The notes below the pieces were generated by a model, which was not told the DNA's origin, ran no database searches, and saw nothing but the letters and a program-made list of their open reading frames with translations. A stretch of DNA of 5,285 bases, taken from the NCBI GenBank assembly GCA_016218275.1, contig JACREK010000159.1, forward strand, positions 1-5,285. The letters run 5' to 3'. Numbering within the stretch: position 1 is the stretch's first letter; every line of letters starts with the position of its first letter. This document shows positions 1-5,042 of this stretch, in pieces. The DNA is from Candidatus Gottesmanbacteria bacterium. Lineage in GTDB: Bacteria; Patescibacteriota; Microgenomatia; 2-02-FULL-39-11. The translations under genes were made by a program, and so were the position numbers.

Positions 1-1
1 A

Positions 2-268
2 GGGGAATCCGGCAGGCCTTTCAGGGAAGATACAGTTGATAAAATAAAAAGAATAAGAGAGGTTGATTTAGAAATCCCAATTGCAGTTGATGGGGCCATG
101 AATGATGTGAATGCCAAGAAAGTGGTTACTGCTGGAGCTACAAGAATAAATTCGAACTCTTTTATCTTTGGCGCAGACGATATAAAAGGCGCTATTGAGA
201 TACTTAAAAACATAACTGTCATTGCGAGCAAAGCGAAGCAATCTGTAACTATTAATGACCCAGTCTAA
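2..268 (+). CDS. rpe: Ribulose-phosphate 3-epimerase-like protein, C-terminal part (5' end outside window)
   Basis: The visible 88 codons are the C-terminal part of a TIM-barrel enzyme of the ribulose-5-phosphate 3-epimerase family, which interconverts ribulose-5-P and xylulose-5-P in the cytoplasm. Seen: an early GESGRPF stretch resembling the family's PG-x-GGQ-x-F phosphate loop, then KIKRIRE, then IAVDGAMN (family VDGG(V/I)N; the Asp at nt 89-91 matches the catalytic Asp), then AGATRINSNSFIF (family AGAD-x-x-VAGS-x-IF). Several glycines differ (DGA for DGG, NSNS for VAGS), so it is a divergent member. The neighbouring transketolase and transaldolase genes support the pathway assignment. 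The natural C-terminus probably ended near EILKN; the last ~17 residues (after LKNIT) are encoded largely by a palindromic repeat. The stop overlaps the next gene's start by 14 nt. Another phosphate-binding barrel of the same fold is possible. Confidence 0.75.
   Translation, partial: GESGRPFREDTVDKIKRIREVDLEIPIAVDGAMNDVNAKKVVTAGATRINSNSFIFGADDIKGAIEILKNITVIASKAKQSVTINDPV
218..243 (+). repeat. Palindromic repeat, family A copy 1, inside the rpe 3' end
   Basis: The segment starts GTCATTGCGAGC and ends GCGAAGCAATC, pairing as an imperfect hairpin with a very short loop. It is the reverse-complement orientation of the copies at 586-626 and 2314-2350 (GATTGCTTCG...CGCAATGAC). It is translated as part of the epimerase-like tail (VIASKAKQS). 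Similar ATTGCGAG/GAAGCAAT repeats are, from general knowledge, scattered in many uncultivated bacterial genomes. Confidence 0.8.
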
Positions 269-551
269 AACCTATTTTGTATATATTGCAACCAATAGGA
301 CTAATCGCGTATTATATACAGGAGTTACTAACAATCTTATAAAGCGAATGTTTGCCCACAGAAGTAAACTAGTTTCAAGTTTTACTTCAAAATACAAAAT
401 TCAAAATTTGGTTTATTATGAGTTTTTTAAAGATATAATTGAGGCAATCAGAAGAGAAAAACAAATAAAAGGAGGATCTAGGCAAAAAAAGATTAACCTT
501 ATAAAATCAATAAATCCTAGTTTTAAAGATTTATATAGTGAGATAATTTGA
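255..551 (+). CDS. Small GIY-YIG family nuclease
   Basis: This 98-aa protein is essentially a single GIY-YIG nuclease domain of the UvrC N-terminal/YhbQ-like type. Seen: FVYIATN (residues 8-14; Tyr10 in the 'GIY' position), LYTGVTNNLIKR (20-31; the 'YIG' motif as YTG, then the conserved Arg31), AHR with His35, and AIRREKQIKGGSRQKKI (64-80), where Glu68 is in the metal-binding Glu position. The usual Trp of KGWSR is Gly here. Length is normal for stand-alone members (about 80-100 aa). The domain cleaves DNA in characterised relatives; the role of these small stand-alone proteins is mostly unknown. ATG at 255 is the first start and overlaps the epimerase stop by 14 nt; no Shine-Dalgarno is visible. 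The gene interrupts a pentose phosphate cluster and is bracketed by inverted copies of repeat family A, hinting at a mobile or repeat-associated nuclease rather than a metabolic partner. Confidence 0.9.
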   Translation: MTQSKTYFVYIATNRTNRVLYTGVTNNLIKRMFAHRSKLVSSFTSKYKIQNLVYYEFFKDIIEAIRREKQIKGGSRQKKINLIKSINPSFKDLYSEII

Positions 552-661
552 GGAGATTGCGGAGCTTGTCCTGAGCTGTCATAAAGATTGCTTCGTCATG
601 AGTTATCACTCATTCCTCGCAATGACAGCGAAGGATCTCTCCTCGCAATGACAACTCAATT
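552..661. repeat. Repeat-filled intergenic gap with family A copies 2 and 3
   Basis: The 110 bp between the nuclease gene and transketolase are nearly all repeat. A complete family A copy spans 586-626 (GATTGCTTCG ... CGCAATGAC) with an inner hairpin ATGAGT (598-603)/ACTCAT (608-613). A half copy follows: CCTCGCAATGACA occurs at 615-627 and again at 641-653. The left part (552-580) has GGAGATTGC and GAGCTTGTCCTGAGCT, resembling other palindromic repeat fragments. No Shine-Dalgarno or clear promoter is visible before the transketolase ATG, and the repeat ends only 8 nt before it. Confidence 0.75.
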
Positions 662-2737
662 ATGGACATTAGCAACCTTACCAAGCTTGCAAAACTGATT
701 AGATATTACATCCTCACTATGACCACCACCGCCGGCAGCGGTCATGCTTCTTCATCACTCTCTGCAGTGGAATTGATGACAGCTCTTTTTTTTACAGAAT
801 TTCGTGCTGATTTGGATAACCCTGATAATTCTAATAATGACAGACTGATTTTTTCCAAAGGACATGCCAGCCCACTTTTTTATTCTCTTTATGCGGCAGC
901 GGGAAAACTGACTCTTGATAATCTTTTAAAATATCGCAAATTTGAAAGCCCTCTGGAAGGTCATCCGACTTTGGAATTTCCTTATACTGAAGCGCCAACT
1001 GGCAGTCTTGGACAGGGATTGTCTATAGGACTTGGAGAAGCGTTAGCGCTTCGCAATCTGACGGGTCCTGCCACTCGAGTGTCCCAAACTACGCTTCAAA
1101 ATCGCTCCACTTCGTGGGGCTCAAGGCCGGTGAAGCTCCGTTTGGGAGGCCCTCTCTCGCGTCACCCGTCAGATAATCCCAATGTTTTTGTTCTTCTGGG
1201 AGACGGAGAGATGGCGGAGGGGAGTGTTTGGGAGGCAATCCAGGCGGCAGCTTTTCGCAAAGTGGATAATTTGGTTGCGATTCTTGATGTAAACAGGCTA
1301 GGGCAGAGCCAGGAAACCATGTTTGGACACGATCTTTCTGCCTATAAAAAAAGGTTTGAGGTCTTTGGATGGAGAACAATAGTAGTTAAAAACGGACACG
1401 ATCTGAAACAGGTTTTGAAAGCTTTTAAAAAATTGAGAACTCTAACCGGTCGGGGTAAACCAGTTGTTATCATTGCCAAAACTTTCAAAGGATACGGTAT
1501 AAAAGTTTTACAAAACCAGGATAATTGGCATGGGAAACCTATCCCGCCTGATTTATTAAAACAAGCATTAAGTGATCTTGGTAAAGTGGATTTAGACGTG
1601 AAGGGTATTATGCAAAAACCGATTGGCAGGCGGGAAATTTCAAATTTCAAATTTCAAATTTCAAATAAAATCCAAAATCCAAATTATAAATTTCAAAAAA
1701 GAAATTATAAGATTGGAGAGTCTGTAGCTACAAGACAAGCTGCTGGTGATGCGTTGACAGAACTTATGGACAAATATCCGCAAGTAGTTGTTCTGGACGG
1801 TGATGTGAAGAATTCTTTATACACGGAGAATACGCAAAAAGCTCATCCGGACCGATTTTTTGAGATGTTTATTGCCGAGCAAAATATGACTGGTGTAGCA
1901 GTGGGGCTTTCGCGCCGTGGATATATTCCCTTTGTGACAACATTTTCCGCTTTTATGACGCGGGCTTTTGATCAGATAAGGATGGCGGGACTTGGAAAGG
2001 CAAATATCAAGTTTATCGGCTCTCATGCCGGAGTATCAATCGGAGAAGACGGTGCATCTCAGATGGGACTGGAAGATTTATCAATGTTCAGAAGTGTTTT
2101 TGGAAGCACGGTACTTTATCCGGCGGATGCGGTTTCCGCGCAAAAATTGGTTGAGGAAATGATAAAAAGACAAGGAATTTGTTATCTTCGCGTTGCCCGT
2201 CCGGTAACACCGGTTATTTATGAAAATAGTGAGGAGTTTCCCATTGGTGGAAGCAAAATACACACTTTGTCATCGCGATCCGCCAGCTGGCGGAGTGGCG
2301 ATCTCTCTAATAAGATTGCTTCGTCCCGCAAGAGCGGGACTCGCAATGACAAGAAAATCGTTATTATAGCTGCCGGCGTGACACTTTACGAAGCGTTAAA
2401 AGCTCAAGCAGAATTAGAAAAAGATGGAATAGAGGCGATAGTGGTTGATTGCTATTCAGTAAAGCCAATCGATAAAAAGACTCTTAAAAATCTTGTCAGA
2501 TCAAGCTTTGCAAGAGGTACTCTTGCAAATGGCGTCCCAATAATTACCGTCGAAGATCACTGGTCTGAAGGAGGATTGGGAGATGCGGTTCTGAATGTTT
2601 TTAGCGAAAATCCGGAAGTGAAAGTTTACAAATTAGCTGTGTCTAAGATGCCTCATTCAGGCAAACCGCAAGAGCTTTTGGATTTTGAAGAAATATCAGC
2701 GAAAGCGATTGTAGAAAAAGTAAAAGAAGTTTTTTAA
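662..2737 (+). CDS. tkt: Transketolase, full length, with three in-frame repeat insertions
   Basis: This thiamine-diphosphate enzyme moves two-carbon units between ketose and aldose phosphates in the non-oxidative pentose phosphate pathway. Domains in order: ThDP-binding PP domain (about 1-320), linker, Pyr domain (about 350-520), C-terminal domain (about 565-691). Seen: SGHASSS with His28, KGHASP with His68, the Mg-ThDP motif GDGE (180-183) through Asn211 (DVNRLG), IAEQNMTG with the ThDP-activating Glu406, FVTTFSAFMTRAFDQIRMA, then SHAGVSIGEDGASQMGLED (His455, Asp463), and GLGDAV near the end. It is 691 aa; removing the repeat-encoded stretches at residues 133-171, 326-350 and 536-563 leaves about 600, near normal for compact transketolases. 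All core catalytic motifs are intact, so it is probably active despite the insertions. ATG 662 gives the natural N-terminus, though no Shine-Dalgarno precedes it. Transaldolase follows after 36 nt. 1-deoxy-xylulose-5-phosphate synthase is a related fold but fits the motifs less well. Confidence 0.96.
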   Translation: MDISNLTKLAKLIRYYILTMTTTAGSGHASSSLSAVELMTALFFTEFRADLDNPDNSNNDRLIFSKGHASPLFYSLYAAAGKLTLDNLLKYRKFESPLEGHPTLEFPYTEAPTGSLGQGLSIGLGEALALRNLTGPATRVSQTTLQNRSTSWGSRPVKLRLGGPLSRHPSDNPNVFVLLGDGEMAEGSVWEAIQAAAFRKVDNLVAILDVNRLGQSQETMFGHDLSAYKKRFEVFGWRTIVVKNGHDLKQVLKAFKKLRTLTGRGKPVVIIAKTFKGYGIKVLQNQDNWHGKPIPPDLLKQALSDLGKVDLDVKGIMQKPIGRREISNFKFQISNKIQNPNYKFQKRNYKIGESVATRQAAGDALTELMDKYPQVVVLDGDVKNSLYTENTQKAHPDRFFEMFIAEQNMTGVAVGLSRRGYIPFVTTFSAFMTRAFDQIRMAGLGKANIKFIGSHAGVSIGEDGASQMGLEDLSMFRSVFGSTVLYPADAVSAQKLVEEMIKRQGICYLRVARPVTPVIYENSEEFPIGGSKIHTLSSRSASWRSGDLSNKIASSRKSGTRNDKKIVIIAAGVTLYEALKAQAELEKDGIEAIVVDCYSVKPIDKKTLKNLVRSSFARGTLANGVPIITVEDHWSEGGLGDAVLNVFSENPEVKVYKLAVSKMPHSGKPQELLDFEEISAKAIVEKVKEVF
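1057..1173. repeat. 117-bp imperfect palindrome inserted in frame in tkt
   Basis: The outer arms are perfect: TCTGACGGGT (1057-1066) and ACCCGTCAGA (1164-1173). Inner pairs follow: TCCCAAAC (1082-1089)/GTTTGGGA (1140-1147) and GCTTCA (1093-1098)/TGAAGC (1131-1136); the centre has a small CCAC-TTC-GTGG hairpin. The length of 117 nt is 39 codons, so the frame is kept. It encodes residues 133-171, rich in Arg, Ser and Pro, between GEALALR and NPNVFVLLGDGE, which are adjacent in ordinary transketolases. It is visibly richer in G+C than the flanking gene. Confidence 0.85.
1635..1709. repeat. AAATTTC heptamer array and A/T-rich repeat inside the tkt linker
   Basis: Four perfect tandem copies of AAATTTC lie at 1635-1662, followed by a degenerate stretch with AAAATCC twice, then TAAATTTC and AAATTATAA. 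It is translated in frame as a low-complexity Asn/Lys/Phe/Gln-rich segment (about residues 326-350) between the PP and Pyr domains, a natural interdomain linker. Similar AAATTTC/AAATCC-type repeats are, from general knowledge, common intergenic fillers in some candidate-phylum genomes. Confidence 0.8.
2269..2350. repeat. Double palindromic insertion in tkt, including family A copy 4
   Basis: There are two adjacent palindromes. The first has a perfect 16-bp palindrome at 2279-2294 (centre CGCCAGCTGGCG), flanked by ATCGC (2272-2276) and GCGAT (2298-2302). The second is a family A copy at 2314-2350 (GATTGCTTCG ... CGCAATGAC) with a perfect inner stem GTCCCGC (2323-2329)/GCGGGAC (2334-2340) around AAGA. 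Both are translated in frame as residues about 536-563, at the junction between the Pyr and C-terminal domains, just before KKIVIIAAG. Confidence 0.85.
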
Positions 2738-2740
2738 TTT

Positions 2741-2776
2741 TTATAATCATTATAACTTTTATAACAATTATAAATG
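2741..2776. repeat. Four 9-nt units with TTATAA core running into the tal start
   Basis: The gap between tkt and tal is a degenerate tandem repeat: TTATAATCA (2741-2749), TTATAACTT (2750-2758), TTATAACAA (2759-2767) and TTATAAATG (2768-2776). The last unit includes the transaldolase ATG at 2774-2776. No Shine-Dalgarno is present in this spacer. Whether the array is a repeat, an unstructured A/T-rich initiation region, or contains promoter-like hexamers cannot be told from sequence alone. Confidence 0.7.
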
Positions 2777-3628
2777 GATAAAAAATTTTCAGCAAAAATC
2801 TTTATTGACGGCGGGGAGCCGGAAGAAACAAAAGAAGCAAAAAAGCTGCTGGGTTTCTTGGATGGACAGACGACCAACCCGACACTCATTGCGAAAAATT
2901 TGGCCGCTTCCGTAAGTAGTGCAAAGTTGACACAAGATGAAGCTTTAGGCGAATACAAAAGGATTGCCGGAGAGATAAGCAAAATTATTCCTCATGGTTC
3001 TGTCTCAATTCAAGTCTTTGCCAATGGCAAGACTGAGTCAGAAGAAATGTTGAGTCAGGCCAGAGAAAGAACCAAATGGATTCCCAATGCCTCAATAAAA
3101 TTCCCTTGCAATGCCGAAGGTTTGAAAGCGGCAAGTGTTGCTTGCAAAGAAATGCCTATCAATATCACTCTTGTTTTTACCCAGAGTCAGGCGGCAGCGG
3201 TCTATGAAGCGACTCTTGGCGCTAAACATCCTGTTTTTATCTCTCCTTTTGTAGGAAGACTGGATGATAGGGGAGAAAATGGCATGGATGTAGTATCAAA
3301 CATGATAAAGATGTATCAATCCGGCGATAAACATGTTGAGGTACTTACTGCCAGTGTAAGAAATATAGCTCACATACTGTACGCTTTATATTTGAAATCA
3401 AATATCGTTACCGTTCCTTTTAAAGTTTTCCGGCAATGGGCGGATAAAAACTTTATGCTGCCGGCAGAAAATTTTGTCTATAATCCCGGAAATCTTAAAG
3501 CTGTTCCTTTCCGAAAAGATATAATGCTTGGCAAACCGTGGCAGGAATATGACCTCTTTCATGATCTTACAGATATTGGGATAGAGAAATTTTCTGCTGA
3601 CTGGAATTCTTTAGTTCAATCTTCTTGA
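2774..3628 (+). CDS. tal: Transaldolase
   Basis: This 284-aa Schiff-base class I aldolase-type TIM barrel transfers a dihydroxyacetone unit between sedoheptulose-7-P/glyceraldehyde-3-P and erythrose-4-P/fructose-6-P in the cytoplasm. Seen: FIDGG near the N-terminus, DGQTTNPTLIAK (30-41; family TTNPS motif), SIQVFANGKTESEEM, ASIKFPCNAEGLKA (106-119) with Lys109 in the position of the Schiff-base lysine, INITLVFTQSQAAA, ISPFVGRLDD, and LTASVRNIAHI (family GASFRN). It is longer than the compact 215-aa transaldolase/Fsa type and shorter than the ~317-aa E. coli form, as in other intermediate-length members. It starts 36 nt after transketolase on the same strand, so the two enzymes, acting in sequence, are probably co-transcribed. 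No Shine-Dalgarno is visible. No rho-independent terminator was found directly downstream. Confidence 0.93.
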   Translation: MDKKFSAKIFIDGGEPEETKEAKKLLGFLDGQTTNPTLIAKNLAASVSSAKLTQDEALGEYKRIAGEISKIIPHGSVSIQVFANGKTESEEMLSQARERTKWIPNASIKFPCNAEGLKAASVACKEMPINITLVFTQSQAAAVYEATLGAKHPVFISPFVGRLDDRGENGMDVVSNMIKMYQSGDKHVEVLTASVRNIAHILYALYLKSNIVTVPFKVFRQWADKNFMLPAENFVYNPGNLKAVPFRKDIMLGKPWQEYDLFHDLTDIGIEKFSADWNSLVQSS

Positions 3629-3648
3629 TATTTATTTATAACTGATTT

Positions 3649-4016
3649 GTGTTTAATAAACAAAAACTGTCCCTTGCCAAAGAAGCAGAGAGAAGAGGTG
3701 AGCCAAAAACAGTATTTCTGCCAGTCAATGGATCTTATTACAGTCAGGTATCGGGCAGAATATTTTCTATAGTCAGAAAATACATTCGTGTAGTTGAACA
3801 AACAAGCATTGATGAGGCTTATTTGGATCTGTCATTTTGCGATGATTCTTCGTCTGGTATGAAATTTTTCGGACTCTGCAACTCCCTTCGTTCGTTTCAC
3901 TCTCTCAGGGCAAGCGCGTTTACCCTGAGTTTACGAAGGGCTCAAATGCAGAGATCCTCAAAATTTATATTTCTATCTATAATGAGATCAAATCACTTGT
4001 TTTAAAGTGGAAGTAA
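3649..4016 (+). pseudogene. Decayed Y-family DNA polymerase (DinB/ImuB-like) fragment
   Basis: An open frame from GTG 3649 encodes VFLPVNGSYYSQVSGRIFS (22-40), then IVRKYIRVVEQ and TSIDEAYLDLS (52-62). This matches the middle of the palm of Y-family polymerases: the P-V-x-x-x-Y-x-x-x-S-x-x-IF region and the SIDEAYLD motif, whose Asp55-Glu56 are catalytic in the family. The N-terminal ~60 residues with the first metal-binding Asp (DMDAFF-type) are missing, as are the rest of the palm, fingers and little finger. A palindromic repeat (3874-3953) interrupts it. After it, in a different frame (3948 to the stop at 4014-4016), AEILKIYISIYNEIKSLVLK resembles the next family helix, so repeat insertion seems to have shifted the frame. 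It cannot encode a working polymerase. The apparent single ORF 3649-4005 runs through the repeat in the wrong frame. Confidence 0.75.
3874..3953. repeat. Nested palindromic repeat inside the polymerase remnant
   Basis: Nested inverted arms are visible: CTCTGCA (3874-3880)/TGCAGAG (3947-3953), CCCTTCG (3884-3890)/CGAAGGG (3934-3940), and CTCAGGG (3904-3910)/CCCTGAG (3923-3929), around a CAAGCGCGTTTA loop. It resembles the widespread CCCTTCG...CTCAGGG type of bacterial palindromic repeat. It separates two frame-mismatched pieces of the polymerase remnant. Confidence 0.8.
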
Positions 4017-4177
4017 TTAATACTTGATACAGGACTTACGCAGTCTAGCTTCAAATGGGATCCTGAAATAAATTCAGGATGACATCTGGTTTAGAATGTC
4101 TTGTCATGCTGAACTCGTTTCAGCATCTATTGGAAGTGCGTAAGTCCTGCTTGATACTTAATACTTAATACGTAATA
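4016..4177. repeat. TTAATA-type heptamer array, split by an inserted element
   Basis: On the left are ATTAATA (4016-4022) and CTTGATA (4023-4029). On the right are CTTGATA (4150-4156), CTTAATA (4157-4163), CTTAATA (4164-4170) and CGTAATA (4171-4177). Joining the two sides without 4030-4149 gives a continuous run of 7-nt units. The array ends 11 nt before the GTG of the next gene and supplies no Shine-Dalgarno. Confidence 0.75.
4030..4149. mobile_element. MITE-like 120-bp element with 13-bp terminal inverted repeats
   Basis: The ends are perfect 13-bp inverted repeats: CAGGACTTACGCA (4030-4042) and TGCGTAAGTCCTG (4137-4149). They are flanked by a 7-bp direct repeat CTTGATA (4023-4029 and 4150-4156), which could be a target duplication. 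There is no ORF inside. The interior holds two further hairpins: ATCCTGAA (4060-4067)/TTCAGGAT (4073-4080), and ATGCTGAA (4106-4113)/TTCAGCAT (4119-4126). Terminal repeats plus a direct repeat fit a non-autonomous transposable element; the transposase family is not identified. Caution: the direct repeat is also one unit of the surrounding heptamer array. Confidence 0.65.
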
Positions 4178-4188
4178 CTATATTCAAC

Positions 4189-5040
4189 GTGGCGAAATTT
4201 GTTCCTGATGTCAAAACACAAAGATGGATAGTGATTGCGCCTGTCCGCTCCGACAGACCGGATGAAAACGGAGTAGCGGTTAAACCTGCCTGCCCGTTTT
4301 GCCAAGGGAATGAAAATTTGACTCCTCCGGAAGTCTATAGAATTGGCGGAGAAGGAGAGTGGAATAAACCGGGATGGAAGATAAGGGTAGTGCCGAATAA
4401 ATTCCCCATAACCGATATTCATGAAGTAATTATCCACAGTCCGGATCATAAAAAAGATATCGAAGATTTTGACATTGACTATGTGGAGATGCTTTTGAAA
4501 GTTTACCGGTCAAGATTTCAAACGCATTTAAACGACGGTCAGGTGATGATTTTTTCCAATCACGGCGAGCATGCCGGAGCATCTTTGTCTCATCCTCATT
4601 CTCAACTGGTTGTTATCCCGAAACAAATAAATTTGGATGCTTTGGTGCGGGAACCTGTACAGAATATCATAGATGACAATAATTTCTTTGTCACTTATTG
4701 CCCCGATTTTTCCCAATGGCCTTATGAAGTGTGGATTGCTCCCAAAAAAGAAGGGACTATATTTTCGGATGTGACTGATGAAGAGGTAAAAGACATGGCG
4801 GTTATTTTGCAAAGGGCTTTAAAACGATTGGGAGTCAAATATAGGGAGCCTGCGACAAAAAAGATACATGGGGCTTTGCCTTTTGCCTATAATTTCTACA
4901 TCCACCACGCTAAAAATTGGTTTATCCGAATTATTCCAAGGCTGATACATCGTGCCGGTTTTGAATTGGGGACAGGACTTTCGGTCAATGTGGTAGATCC
5001 TGCCACCTCGGCAAAAGAATTGAAAGAGATAGAAATATAG
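4189..5040 (+). CDS. galT: Galactose-1-phosphate uridylyltransferase family protein (short form)
   Basis: This is a HIT-superfamily nucleotidyltransferase; characterised GalT enzymes exchange UMP between UDP-glucose and galactose-1-phosphate through a uridylyl-histidine intermediate. Seen: RWIVIAPVRSDRP near the N-terminus; CPFC (Cys35, Cys38); RVVPNKFP (66-73); SPDH with His87; SNHGEHAGASLSHPHSQ (123-139). By comparison with E. coli GalT, Cys35, Cys38, His87 and His135 would be the zinc ligands, His137 the nucleophile and Gln139 the phosphate-contacting Gln. The C-terminal HIT domain is recognisable (IIPRLIHRAGFELGTG), but the usual His-x-His there reads WFIR, so the second metal site is probably absent. 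At 283 aa it is shorter than the ~350-aa E. coli enzyme. The GTG start gives the family N-terminus; no Shine-Dalgarno is visible. Substrate may differ (for example other hexose-1-phosphates, or ADP-sugar phosphorylase activity), so the symbol marks family rather than proven substrate. Confidence 0.87.
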   Translation: MAKFVPDVKTQRWIVIAPVRSDRPDENGVAVKPACPFCQGNENLTPPEVYRIGGEGEWNKPGWKIRVVPNKFPITDIHEVIIHSPDHKKDIEDFDIDYVEMLLKVYRSRFQTHLNDGQVMIFSNHGEHAGASLSHPHSQLVVIPKQINLDALVREPVQNIIDDNNFFVTYCPDFSQWPYEVWIAPKKEGTIFSDVTDEEVKDMAVILQRALKRLGVKYREPATKKIHGALPFAYNFYIHHAKNWFIRIIPRLIHRAGFELGTGLSVNVVDPATSAKELKEIEI

Positions 5041-5042
5041 CG

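Noticed and set aside
218..653. CRISPR-like array from the recurring ATTGC/GCAAT units
   Set aside because: Copies are few, in both orientations and unevenly spaced; no regular spacers or cas genes are present.
1057..1173. Intein or intron in transketolase
   Set aside because: The inserted stretches are far too short (25-39 residues), lack splicing motifs, and are palindromic or tandem repeats read in frame.
1342..1650. Antisense open frames inside tkt, tal and galT (for example 1342-1650, 2734-2982, 4165-4449, 4528-4812)
   Set aside because: They lie opposite strongly supported genes, show no recognisable domain, and are explained as shadow frames.
2742..2747. TATAAT as a -10 promoter box before tal
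   Set aside because: It is part of a TTATAA periodic repeat and no convincing -35 hexamer lies at 16-18 nt upstream.
3874..3953. Rho-independent terminator after tal
   Set aside because: The nested hairpin is about 250 nt past the tal stop, has no following T-run, and fits a palindromic repeat inside the polymerase remnant better.
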